NCBI GenBank assembly: GCA_003513555.1
Contig: DOPG01000371.1
Coordinates: 1-34,922 of the forward strand
DNA length: 34,922 nucleotides
Direction: 5' to 3'
Source of the DNA: Rhodopirellula sp.
GTDB lineage: Bacteria > Planctomycetota > Planctomycetia > Pirellulales > Pirellulaceae
In this document: positions 1 through 8,251 of the stretch, piece after piece
How positions within the stretch are numbered: position 1 is the first letter of the stretch
Layout of the letters: each line of letters begins with the position of its first letter
The notes under the pieces: model-generated
What the model was told of the DNA's origin: nothing
Databases searched by the model: none
Seen by the model: the letters and a program-made list of their open reading frames with translations, nothing else
Position numbers and translations under genes: made by a program

Positions 1-87
1 TACGCCGTTGTTTGAAACAGGGTATCCAAGCCACTCAAAAGTTGCGCAGAAACGCCTTTGCTCAGAAAGGCAGCTCGCTGTCATGAA

Positions 88-1245
88 TTAATGAGTTGGC
101 GGAGGGGGAAGATTTAGTGGGGATGAGGCACTAGTGATGGTTTGCTGGTAGTGACGCAATACGCCATAAACCGACTGAAATGCGGGATAAGAAGCAAGTT
201 GCTTGTAGGCCGGATTGCTTGCGACCGCTTCGAAGTGTTGCACAACCGTCGCTATCTCAGATTCTGAAGGGTGCTCCCCTGTTAAGAAAATGGACGAGGG
301 CAGTGCGAGGTAATTCTTCCAGTTTAAATCCAACTTTTCGTACAACTCTGGTGCTAGTTTCGTTAGCTGTGTCCTCAGAACATCCGATTCAGACCCAACA
401 TGTTGACGGATAATCGGTGGGTTTTGAGTGATCGCCGCAACCGTGTTCGCCGGAGTCCCAGGGATTGCGGGCGCTGGCTGCACATTGCCCGTAGCAGGAA
501 CGCCGAATGGGACCCTCGGATTGCCGCCCGCCTGGGCCGCAGGCACCACCGCTGTGGGAGCCGGTTTTGGAATCGTGCCAGCGTAGCGAGCAATGGTTTG
601 GGTTAACTGCAACGCAGCCGGTGGAATGACCAAAGGAGTCCCCGGGCCAGCACTGTGGTAATACGAACTGGTAGCCAGTGGATCCGTGCGAACCACCGAG
701 CCATCAATGGCAACTCCGGCAAACAAACCTCGGCTGCGAGAATAAGTATAGATTTCTGCTTTAAGTCGACCGTCAGTAGCTGCAGCGGTTTGCCGCCCAA
801 TTGGACCAGCAGCAGCTGCCGCGTCAGCGCCAATGGTCAGTTTACCCTGCAGAATACCCTGAACACTGTTGAGCGTTTTGAACACCAAAATGATGTCCGA
901 GGACTGAACCCCTACTTGCCATCCGATGTTACCACCGGTCAGCGTGATGAAAACCGGAGCGTGCCAGATGCCATTGGCATCGCGAATGAATAATAGACCC
1001 CGACCAAATCTGGCTCCAACGACAAAGCCACCCCTGATCACGTTGGGAATGATCGCAACACCGTAAGCATCTGATAGCATCGCCTGTGGAATCTTGTTCC
1101 CTGGCGTGATCATTGCCTCGTTCAAAACCGACGTGGCGGCTTGAATCGTGGCCGCTTCCATTTGTTGGCCGTAGGCAATCCGCGGAGCAGCGGTTGAAGT
1201 CAAGAAAATGGCAATCAGAAGTGTTGGAAAAGAGTAACGAAACAT
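88..1245 (-). CDS. Exported SYLF-domain (Ysc84-like) protein
   Basis: The protein is 385 aa. An N-terminal signal peptide (starting MFRYSFPTLLIAIFLTS, ending near AYGQQ) is followed by a SYLF / Ysc84-type domain at about residues 30-185. That domain shows the family's run of small-residue beta hairpins: PNVIRGGFVVGARFGRG, then a TGGNIGWQVGVQ segment, then SRSRGLFAGVAIDG near its end. SYLF domains bind phospholipids in eukaryotes; bacterial exported versions have no settled role. A proline/alanine-rich linker (about 220-280) leads to a roughly 100-residue helical tail ending in PPPPTH that I do not recognise. The reading frame extends 28 codons further upstream, but I place the start at 1245 because a signal peptide begins there and an AGGA-like ribosome site precedes it. 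Family is confident; function is unknown. Confidence 0.85.
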   Translation of the reverse strand: MFRYSFPTLLIAIFLTSTAAPRIAYGQQMEAATIQAATSVLNEAMITPGNKIPQAMLSDAYGVAIIPNVIRGGFVVGARFGRGLLFIRDANGIWHAPVFITLTGGNIGWQVGVQSSDIILVFKTLNSVQGILQGKLTIGADAAAAAGPIGRQTAAATDGRLKAEIYTYSRSRGLFAGVAIDGSVVRTDPLATSSYYHSAGPGTPLVIPPAALQLTQTIARYAGTIPKPAPTAVVPAAQAGGNPRVPFGVPATGNVQPAPAIPGTPANTVAAITQNPPIIRQHVGSESDVLRTQLTKLAPELYEKLDLNWKNYLALPSSIFLTGEHPSESEIATVVQHFEAVASNPAYKQLASYPAFQSVYGVLRHYQQTITSASSPLNLPPPPTH

Positions 1246-1548
1246 CTTCCTGGAGTCCTTCCCGGTGCGAGCAAGTTTTAAACTGAGCAGAAAGCACAGT
1301 GTAGAGGGTTTGGTGGATTTCCAAAACACGAACCTCGCTATCGTTCACTGAGGTGCAGAGATGGAAATGCAAGCATTCCGCGAGCTTCTTGAGATGCTCG
1401 TCTGATGTAATCCAAAAGCTCCATGCCTGCTTCACGAAGCGGCCTTTGACTATTCTTGCGATCAGTAAGCTGTGATTGATTTCAGGTCTTTAGTGATGCT
1501 TTGTCATTCGTCGGGTTGTTCCTAAACGATTTTTTGATGCTGTTTCAG
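1246..1548. other. Intergenic gap upstream of the SYLF gene
   Basis: This 303-bp stretch lies between two minus-strand genes and should contain the promoter of the SYLF gene. Overlapping frames here are shadows without family resemblance. I see no clear -35/-10 pair, terminator or repeat. Confidence 0.4.
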
Positions 1549-2238
1549 TCAGTTTTTGGGCTGACTCTGTGTCACGGCTGGTTTCTGTGGCACCTCTCGG
1601 TTTGGGGTGCTGGGATTAGGAGACGAACGGGGCAGTTGACCGGCCATCGCAATCGAGCCTCGCCCCACTTGTTCGCAGGTCGCGGCGGCATGTCCAAAGT
1701 CTGCATCCAAACGGGTGACGCGATCAAGTTTCATCATCACCACTTTGCCTGACCATGGATCAGGTGAACCAGGTAAAAAGATCGTGGCCAACCCCTGCTT
1801 TTCATCCCGTTCTGTTTCAAAGGCGATGCGTTGGCACTCGTCAAACACGACGAGGACGGGCTTCATTTGCGGCCTTGTTTCATTGCCTCCGATCGTATCG
1901 GCCATCTGATCCTTAAGGATCGAGTAGCGTGGAAAGAAGAGCGCTAGCTTTTTCTCGAACGCGATTGATATTTTTCTTCCAAGCGACCAGCGTGCAAACA
2001 TCCCGGCGGCGAAACAGAGCAGCAGGAGGATCGCGATCGAAAGTCCGATAAGAATGGCGATCCCCGCCGGTGTTTTGACCGGGATGTGCTGGTTGAGTGC
2101 CGTTGCTGCCGACAAGATGATCGGGGCGATTTGTCCAACCAATGCTCCCAACACAATCAGAGGCAACAAAAACAGCAGTCCGCCGATCGCCGTTGTCTTC
2201 AAGAAGTTGATGAAACGTTTTGAACTTTTAACGATCAT
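1549..2238 (-). CDS. DUF502 family inner-membrane protein
   Basis: The 229-aa protein has two N-terminal membrane segments (about residues 13-37 and 58-84) followed by a soluble domain. Family-typical features are the short charged start before the first helix, a P-R-Y-S-I-L-K-D segment after the second helix, and F-L-P-G-S-P-D-P-W-S-G near residue 157, the hallmark of DUF502. The C-terminal 40 residues are low-complexity and rich in Pro, Ser, Asn and Gln. The molecular function of DUF502 proteins is not established. It may be co-oriented with the SYLF gene downstream, but a 303-bp gap argues against tight coupling. Confidence 0.88.
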   Translation of the reverse strand: MIVKSSKRFINFLKTTAIGGLLFLLPLIVLGALVGQIAPIILSAATALNQHIPVKTPAGIAILIGLSIAILLLLCFAAGMFARWSLGRKISIAFEKKLALFFPRYSILKDQMADTIGGNETRPQMKPVLVVFDECQRIAFETERDEKQGLATIFLPGSPDPWSGKVVMMKLDRVTRLDADFGHAAATCEQVGRGSIAMAGQLPRSSPNPSTPNREVPQKPAVTQSQPKN

Positions 2239-2319
2239 GCAGCATTCATTGGGTTGTTAGATGCACTAATGGAAACGCTACGATGAGCGGTTTGTGGTCC
2301 GGCGTTTTCCCCGCTCGAG

Positions 2320-2338
2320 ACTCAGCTAGATGCTGAGT
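2320..2338 (-). terminator. Hairpin downstream of the redoxin-monooxygenase gene
   Basis: Perfect 7-bp inverted repeat ACTCAGC / GCTGAGT with a 5-nt loop (TAGAT), 9 nt beyond the stop codon of the minus-strand gene ending at 2347. The position suits an intrinsic terminator, but no T-run follows on the minus strand, so it may only be a 3'-end stabilising stem. Confidence 0.35.
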
Positions 2339-2346
2339 TCTCCGCC

Positions 2347-4128
2347 CTACAGCGGAATGTACTCCATGAAGCCGATCATCATTTCATCGTCACTCTGCGG
2401 ACCCCAACGCACACGTTGGTCAGGGGCTGGATTTGCTAGATTGCTTGCCGAGTTGTCGAAGATAGCGGTGCAACGAATGAATTGCCCCGGTCGAATTATT
2501 TTCGGTTTTTTGAGAATGTATTTCAATTGCCAGTTGAAGTCGTATGCTGGCACATCCAACAGCGTTTCAATGACATGGTCGGTTTTCGCATCAATCAGAT
2601 CATAACGAAACGATTTTCCTCTCAAATGCATGTGCGGAGTCATGCTGATTAGGGCAACCTTCCGCTTCGTTTTTCTTGAGTCTTGAATCAGTTGCTTGTC
2701 AGGGTCATGAGGCTCGATGATCAGTTGCCTTGGGGGATAGCTTGCAGCATCTCCCTTCAGTTCACGTTTGATCTTGGAGGGCTCTTTTGCAAAACAAAGC
2801 CCAACACAGCTTTGGTCTTTTTGGGCATAACCATTCGGCGTGTAGTGCATTTCGAACAATAGTTGACTGCCGGCTTGAACCTTGATCGCAACCCCATCGG
2901 GTGTCGTGAGTGGAATCGCACCGGGAGCGTAGCCTGCGAGGATGGGACCTCGCGTCCTAAAATAGTCTCGGGGTGGGGTGTTTGGCGGAATTACATACAA
3001 CAGAATGTGATGAACGACACTGCGATTTTGGGGGCGTGCTTCGGTGGCGACAATGTATTTGTCTTCCATCCATTCTGGATCAATCACGAAGTATTGGTAA
3101 TCGACAATTCCCTCGGCTGGTACAGGGAACGACTCGGGCATTGTGAGGACTTGGTCAGGTTGTGGTATCTGCCAGCCTTCTGTGAACTCCGGTTGTGTTG
3201 GTAAGTCAGCCAAATTCCCTTTGGGCATACCATTCTCGATCCAAGTGAAGATGAGGTCTTTCTGGTCGGAGCTCAGTCTTGGATCGTTAGCAAATTCGCC
3301 ATGCTTGGGATTGGCGAACCAAGGTGGCATTCGGTCTTCTTCGATGACTTCCAGGATCGTGTCTTCCCACCCAACCACATCTTCGTAGCGGGTCAGATTG
3401 AAAGGGGCGATTTCGCCTTCGCGGTGGCAACGCATGCAGTGGTTGTTGAAAATTGGTGCAATATGTTCCGTGAACGTGATTGAACCTGAAGGGGGTATAC
3501 TTTTAATGCGGCCAATGTGACAGCCTTCGACAGGAGTTTCAGTAACAGTGATGTCCTCTCCTGCCAGTAATTGCTTTATCGCGTCTGATAATTCCGAAAT
3601 TTCGGGGCGTGCCCTCGAGCCGCCCACATAGTATTGGTCATCGATTCGGCCGTGGTACCGTACAGCGAAAGTGGAGTCGAGCAGAAATACTTCGGGAGTG
3701 CGTTCAGCAGCAAAGGCATCAGCAACCTTATTGCCGAGATCTTTCAGCATCTGAAATGTGATTTTGTGACGATGGCTGTATGCTAAGACTTCCGTCAAAC
3801 TGTCTTGTTTATTTGAATTGATCCCGACGACTGCAACGTCATCAGTGCCGAAGGTTTGTTGAAGCTTTTCGAGCCGGGGGCCATAGAGTTTGGCTAGTGG
3901 GCATTCGTTCCCAAGAAAGGCAACAACAATAGCTTTCTTGTTGGCAAATTTATCCAGGGACACAGCACGACCGTAGCAGTTGTCCAGAGTAAATGGAGAA
4001 ATCTTTTTTCCAATGTGGGATTTCGATTTCGGTTCAGTGCCCAGTGTCGTCTGAGAATGAATGGTCAGGCACGCAATAGCAAGTAACGTTATTGTGAGGC
4101 GTTCCAGCAGTATGATTCTTTGAAACAT
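2347..4128 (-). CDS. Exported redoxin / cytochrome c / copper type II monooxygenase-like protein
   Basis: The 593-aa protein has three modules after a signal peptide (1-30). Residues 40-190 form a thioredoxin-like redoxin domain with a single candidate active cysteine (NECPLAK, C76). Residues 215-305 form a small cytochrome c domain with one haem site CMRCH (231-235) and a downstream MPP methionine (M267) as likely axial ligand. Residues 320-593 resemble the catalytic core of copper type II, ascorbate-dependent monooxygenases (PHM/DBH type): HH pair 373-374, H428 in EMHYTPNG, HxH 499-501 in TPHMH, and M583 in a DEM motif. These match the ligand order of the two copper sites in that family. 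It probably acts in the periplasm, with electrons reaching copper through the haem or redoxin module (inference). Substrate unknown. It lies 160 bp downstream of a sensor kinase gene on the same strand. Confidence 0.85.
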   Translation of the reverse strand: MFQRIILLERLTITLLAIACLTIHSQTTLGTEPKSKSHIGKKISPFTLDNCYGRAVSLDKFANKKAIVVAFLGNECPLAKLYGPRLEKLQQTFGTDDVAVVGINSNKQDSLTEVLAYSHRHKITFQMLKDLGNKVADAFAAERTPEVFLLDSTFAVRYHGRIDDQYYVGGSRARPEISELSDAIKQLLAGEDITVTETPVEGCHIGRIKSIPPSGSITFTEHIAPIFNNHCMRCHREGEIAPFNLTRYEDVVGWEDTILEVIEEDRMPPWFANPKHGEFANDPRLSSDQKDLIFTWIENGMPKGNLADLPTQPEFTEGWQIPQPDQVLTMPESFPVPAEGIVDYQYFVIDPEWMEDKYIVATEARPQNRSVVHHILLYVIPPNTPPRDYFRTRGPILAGYAPGAIPLTTPDGVAIKVQAGSQLLFEMHYTPNGYAQKDQSCVGLCFAKEPSKIKRELKGDAASYPPRQLIIEPHDPDKQLIQDSRKTKRKVALISMTPHMHLRGKSFRYDLIDAKTDHVIETLLDVPAYDFNWQLKYILKKPKIIRPGQFIRCTAIFDNSASNLANPAPDQRVRWGPQSDDEMMIGFMEYIPL

Positions 4129-4288
4129 AGGGTCATCTTCGTAATTGGTACTAATTTCTTGCTATATCAAGAAGAGTGTCTCGAGCTGGACTCGAACAGC
4201 TGTTGCGTTGCTGGAAGCGAATGCTCGATAGGAGGCGATAAAAGGTACTGTGTAACCGTGTTTTGATTACCGTATTTTGTTCCATTTG

Positions 4289-5743
4289 TCAGTGTTTTGT
4301 CGACCCTGAGTTGTGAGGGAACTGGATTGTCATGCAGGCTCCGCCCAAAGGACTCTTGCTGACGGTGACCTGACCTTTGTGCTGCTTGGTGATGCGTTGA
4401 ACTAACGCCAAGCCTAATCCCACGCCTCGATTGTCATCTGAGTTAAGTCTCGTGAATGGCTCAAAGACACTTTCCCATTGTTCTTCGGGAATTCCATCGC
4501 CGTCATCCTCGATCTGGATCAAAATCGATTGCTCAACGAGTTGTGCCGACAGCAAGACACGTGATTTTGCGTGTTGTCCGGCATTGCTGATCAGATTGTC
4601 GATCGCTCTTGCCAAGCTTTCGGGATGAGCCAGTGTGATCAATCGTTCTGGCTCATCGGTCAGGCTGTAATTGATGTTTTCGTACAAGGGAGAGTGGAAA
4701 TCGATCGCTTCCTGGATCAGATTCCAGACATTGACGCGTTCGAGGGGAATTTCCGAAGCATTGGAATCGATTCTGGTGTAGGTGAGCAATTCGCCGACGA
4801 GTAAATCGAGTTTTTCGGTAGCAGCATCAATTGAATTCAGACGCTTGCGTCGTTCGTTATCGTCCTTTGCTGTTTCGATAAGGTCTGTGGCAAAACGGAT
4901 TTTAGCCAGAGGAGTGCGTAGTTCATGTGAGACTGCTTGCAGTAGTTCACGCTGTGACCGCACCAAGGACTCGGTGCGCTTTGCCATCGCATTGAACGCT
5001 GTCACCAGAGCCAGATCTTGTGACCGTGATTGGGTCGGGATGCGGGCCTTGAGATCACCACCGGCAATGGAGGTCGCTGCCTGTTCTACCGCCCGGAACT
5101 GCTTGGCAACAGGACGCAGCAGGATTGCGATCGCAAGGGCGGCTACTAAAAAAACAATCCCATAACCTAGCGTGACTTGGGTGCGGCTTGCCCCAACGAA
5201 CCGCGGGAGTGGGCCAAACAGTAAAAAGTACTTCGGGCCTGCAATTTTGAGTGTTCGACTCTCTCCGTCGTTCGAGTTACTCGTATCACTTCGGGGTATG
5301 GATTCCGTTGGGGGGGTTGAATCAGCGGTCCCAACAGAATTCAGCTGATCACCTAAATCCAGTTCATCAGCAATGGATTTGTCTGGTTTGGTTTGCGGGA
5401 ATAGGGCAATCCCAAGGTAACTCCCTAGCAGTACCACATCGCCGTCTACCAGGCGTTGCCGGTACGGCTCCTCTAACCAAGTCGCCTCATCGAAGGATTT
5501 CACGGACATCGGGTAATCGAAATTCCTCGCAACCTGGATATAGTTGGGGACCGAAATGGCTGGGTCTTCATGCCAAAAATTTTCCACTCGGTTACGTGCC
5601 AGCCGGACTCCTCCCCCAAGTGCGTTCTCGATCACGTTGACATTTTGGTTCGAAGGTAAGTTCGCGACGTAGGACTGTACCAACCACGCACTGATGAGAA
5701 TGATGACGACGCCGAGATAGAAGCGAAAGAACAGTCGTGTCAT
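4289..5743 (-). CDS. Membrane sensor histidine kinase (RstB/CpxA-like architecture)
   Basis: The 484-aa protein has a membrane helix at 8-27, a periplasmic sensor region of about 150 residues with a low-complexity Ser/Thr/Asp-rich stretch (135-162), a second helix at 190-211 and a HAMP linker (212-262). The HisKA domain carries the phospho-acceptor H273 in VSHELRTPLAK. The ATPase domain shows the N box (IDNLISN, around N383), the G1 box DDGDGIP (413-419) and the G2 box GVGLGLAL (440-447), so all catalytic boxes are intact. Its ATG overlaps the stop of the response regulator gene by 4 bp (ATGA), indicating translational coupling. The ligand is unknown. Confidence 0.93.
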   Translation of the reverse strand: MTRLFFRFYLGVVIILISAWLVQSYVANLPSNQNVNVIENALGGGVRLARNRVENFWHEDPAISVPNYIQVARNFDYPMSVKSFDEATWLEEPYRQRLVDGDVVLLGSYLGIALFPQTKPDKSIADELDLGDQLNSVGTADSTPPTESIPRSDTSNSNDGESRTLKIAGPKYFLLFGPLPRFVGASRTQVTLGYGIVFLVAALAIAILLRPVAKQFRAVEQAATSIAGGDLKARIPTQSRSQDLALVTAFNAMAKRTESLVRSQRELLQAVSHELRTPLAKIRFATDLIETAKDDNERRKRLNSIDAATEKLDLLVGELLTYTRIDSNASEIPLERVNVWNLIQEAIDFHSPLYENINYSLTDEPERLITLAHPESLARAIDNLISNAGQHAKSRVLLSAQLVEQSILIQIEDDGDGIPEEQWESVFEPFTRLNSDDNRGVGLGLALVQRITKQHKGQVTVSKSPLGGACMTIQFPHNSGSTKH

Positions 5744-6444
5744 GATTGGGTAGCCAGTAAATAGCCCACACTGCGAACTGATTTGATACGCTGCGGTTGA
5801 ATGGGATCATCTCCGATCTTCTTGCGGAGACGCGACACACGGAGATCAATCGAGCGATCCAATCCATCGTATCGCACGCCGTGCAGCTGTTGGTAAAGTT
5901 CATCGCGTGGAATTACCTTGCCAGCGTTTTGGGCCAACAACCACAGCAGATCAAACTCGGCTGTCGTGAGGTCAATGGACACTCCGTCGATTGACACGGC
6001 GCGACTGCTTATATCAATTCCAAGCCCATCGATCGCAAGTCGGGTTGTGTCTGAGTCGGTGTCAGGTTGTTTGGAACGACGCAGGTGTACACGAAGTCTG
6101 GCCAGCAGCGCATGGGGACGTACTGGTTTGGACATGTAGTCATCAGCGCCCACTTCCAAGGCGACGACTTCATCAATCTCATCACCTCGGGCGGTCAGCA
6201 TCAGGATCGGACCCTCGAAGTCAGATCGGACGCGGCGACAAATACTGATTCCGTCCAGTCCCGGAAGTCCAATGTCCAAGACGAGCACATCGAATGATTC
6301 GGACTGGATCCGATCAAGTGCTGATTTGCCGTCGTGTTCGATGGTGACCTCAAATCCATTACCAGTTAGAAAGTCCGAGACCATAGATGCAAGCTCGCCG
6401 TCATCTTCAACTAAAAACAGACGCTGTTTTGCTACTGGGTTCAT
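5740..6444 (-). CDS. OmpR/PhoB-family response regulator
   Basis: The protein is 234 aa. The receiver domain (8-123) has the acidic pair in LFLVEDD, the phosphorylated aspartate D57 in LVLDIGLPGLDG, the switch threonine in LTARGD and the conserved lysine in SKPVRP. The C-terminal winged helix (about 134-232) has the OmpR-type recognition segment (IDLRVSRLRKKIGDD) and the final GYLL hairpin. It is co-transcribed with the kinase at 4289-5743, with a 4-bp overlap. A start 10 codons further upstream (6474) is possible; I prefer 6444 because the receiver fold normally begins a few residues after the start. Neither start has a strong ribosome site. Confidence 0.93.
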   Translation of the reverse strand: MNPVAKQRLFLVEDDGELASMVSDFLTGNGFEVTIEHDGKSALDRIQSESFDVLVLDIGLPGLDGISICRRVRSDFEGPILMLTARGDEIDEVVALEVGADDYMSKPVRPHALLARLRVHLRRSKQPDTDSDTTRLAIDGLGIDISSRAVSIDGVSIDLTTAEFDLLWLLAQNAGKVIPRDELYQQLHGVRYDGLDRSIDLRVSRLRKKIGDDPIQPQRIKSVRSVGYLLATQS

Positions 6445-6851
6445 TGTCCGCACTTTATTTAAAATGGCTCGCATTACGTTTCGAGGCAGCTACATCTGCT
6501 TGCCGCGTTCTCTACCCTATTAGAGCCGGAATTGGGTGATATTCAGCCTGCAGTTACCAAAAAGATACAGACTGCAGCGGTGAGTCAAGCTGCTGTACAG
6601 CAGGCATTCCCCAAGAAAGGCTGCAATGTGACGGCAGGTGGAGTACATGACGTCAGATTGTACTGCGTTTGAGATACAAGCTCGGTGCCCGGACATACTT
6701 CGAGAAAAAGTGAAGCTCAAACGTATTGAGCCTCGTGATTCTTTTCTCCGGCGAGGGCAAGTCATGGAAGGAGTCCGACAGTTCGTGCCCTGTGCCGGGC
6801 CGTTCCGCTTTCAGTCACCATTCAGCTGACGCTTGTCCAAGGAGTGCTCCA
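6445..6851. other. Regulatory gap upstream of the two-component operon
   Basis: About 400 bp between the methyltransferase gene and the response regulator, both on the minus strand. It should hold the promoter of the regulator-kinase operon. It contains a 14-bp palindrome (6590-6603) and two CTGCAG sites (6548-6553, 6572-6577). Small frames in the gap do not resemble known proteins. Confidence 0.45.
6590..6603. promoter_or_regulatory. 14-bp perfect palindrome, candidate operator
   Basis: CTGCTGTACAGCAG is a perfect two-fold palindrome lying about 116-146 bp upstream of the possible response regulator starts. Its size and symmetry suit a dimeric transcription factor site. OmpR-family regulators more often use direct repeats, so autoregulation is only one possibility. 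Confidence 0.3.
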
Positions 6852-8177
6852 TCAGGCAGCGCGGTAAAGGTCTGCGCGTGTGGGAGGTAATCCTGAGAGT
6901 CCCTTGCTGGCCCTCTTGCTGGCGAGAACCTGATAAATCTTGATGGAACCAGCCGTGAATCCAACTGAACCACCTGTCATGTAGGCCGCCCAAAGTCGGT
7001 ATTTTTCAGGGCCCACCAGTCGAATCGCTTCTTCCTTGTTGGCCGTTAGGTTTTTGGACCAGTACTTGAGAGTCAGGGCATAATGCTCTCGTAATGATTC
7101 GACGTCATGAACTTCGAAGCCTGTATTTTCCAATGTGTCGGTTGTGGTGCCGACAGGAATCAGTTCGGAACCCGGAAAGATGTATTTGAGCAGGAACTTT
7201 CTTTCAGGCCGTATCTTTTTTGCTTGTCGCTTGGTTGCCTTTGCGCGACGGGCAATTGCATGATTGAGCACTAAGCCGCGATCGCGTAATAACGAATTGA
7301 TTTTGTTGAAATAGCGAGGGTAATTGGCGGTGCCAATGTGTTCAGACATTCCGACGCTTGAAATCTTATCGTAGTTTCCTGTGTGGTCAGCATAGTCGCA
7401 GATTTCCACACTTACTTGGTCGCCAAGACCCATCTCGTCAATTTTCTGCTGCGTGTAATCGTGTTGTTCCTGCGATAAAGTGATCCCATGAGATTTCACT
7501 CCGTAGTTCATAGCTGCATGCCGGATCAAGCCACCCCACCCACATCCAATGTCGAGCATTTTATCACCGGGCTGCAGACGTAGTTTTCGACAGATCAAAT
7601 CCATCTTGTCACGTTGCGCCTGTTCAAGTGAATTGTCCCATTCTTTGAAATAAGCGCAGGTGTAGACCATCTCGCCGCCAAGAAACAGCTTGTAGAAGTC
7701 ATTGCTCACGTCATAGTGAAACTGGATGTAATCAGTGTTGTTGCGATTCGCCTCGATACGTCCCACCATGTCATCAGCAAACTGATGAGCGACATCCGTC
7801 TCTTTGGTTCGAGCGAAAATGAACGGAATGGTTTTTTTTACCAGCATCCATTTACTGATTTCTTTCAAACGGCGACGATTGGATTTTTCTGTCTGAAAGG
7901 CATCAGCGAACTCCATCAAGTCGCCACCCTCAAACCCGATATGTCCGCTCGCATAGAGCCGTACTAGTGTTTCCAGTGTTGGGCGGCGCAGCATGCTGCC
8001 AATCACACCAGGGCCCGACAACACGAGGGTGTATTTACCATCAGTGTTTCTTCCCATGGGAATCATGTCCCCATTCCAAAGTTTGACGGTGACATTCATG
8101 TCCAGTCGATCTGCGACCTCGTTCAAGATGTCTTTCAGCGAATCAAGCTGTGCGTCAGCTGAGAAAGAAAGTCCCAT
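6852..8177 (-). CDS. Cyclopropane-fatty-acyl-phospholipid synthase family methyltransferase
   Basis: The 441-aa S-adenosylmethionine-dependent enzyme would transfer a methylene or methyl group to the double bond of membrane phospholipid acyl chains. Family signatures: YDVSNDFYKLFLG (155-167) and TCAYF (173-177) before the SAM domain, the SAM-binding DIGCGWGG (209-216), the acidic site in SVGMSEHIG (around E279) and the HAIARR histidine. An N-terminal lipid-binding-like domain covers about 10-140. I chose the start at 8177 because a GGAGA ribosome site sits 7 nt upstream. The frame extends 38 codons further through a 20-bp tandem duplication, but no ribosome site supports those starts. Some relatives make methylated rather than cyclopropane fatty acids, so the exact product is open. 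Confidence 0.9.
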   Translation of the reverse strand: MGLSFSADAQLDSLKDILNEVADRLDMNVTVKLWNGDMIPMGRNTDGKYTLVLSGPGVIGSMLRRPTLETLVRLYASGHIGFEGGDLMEFADAFQTEKSNRRRLKEISKWMLVKKTIPFIFARTKETDVAHQFADDMVGRIEANRNNTDYIQFHYDVSNDFYKLFLGGEMVYTCAYFKEWDNSLEQAQRDKMDLICRKLRLQPGDKMLDIGCGWGGLIRHAAMNYGVKSHGITLSQEQHDYTQQKIDEMGLGDQVSVEICDYADHTGNYDKISSVGMSEHIGTANYPRYFNKINSLLRDRGLVLNHAIARRAKATKRQAKKIRPERKFLLKYIFPGSELIPVGTTTDTLENTGFEVHDVESLREHYALTLKYWSKNLTANKEEAIRLVGPEKYRLWAAYMTGGSVGFTAGSIKIYQVLASKRASKGLSGLPPTRADLYRAA

Positions 8178-8211
8178 CCGTGGGTCTCCATGAGATTGGG
8201 GTGCGGTTAAT

Positions 8212-8251
8212 TTTTGTGTTTGGACTTGGCATTTTGTGTTTGGACTTGGCA
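8212..8251. repeat. Perfect tandem duplication of a 20-bp unit
   Basis: TTTTGTGTTTGGACTTGGCA occurs twice head to tail (8212-8231 and 8232-8251). It lies just upstream of the preferred methyltransferase start. Twenty is not a multiple of three, so the duplication changes which upstream start codons are in frame. Confidence 0.9.

Noticed and set aside
929..1435. 168-codon minus-strand frame overlapping the SYLF gene
   Set aside because: It is an alternative frame of the SYLF coding region and the composition is not protein-like.
4184..4201. T-arm-like hairpin (AGCTG stem, loop containing TTCGAGTC on the minus strand) suggesting a tRNA
   Set aside because: The loop has 8 rather than 7 bases, and no acceptor stem, D-arm or anticodon arm can be fitted on either side.
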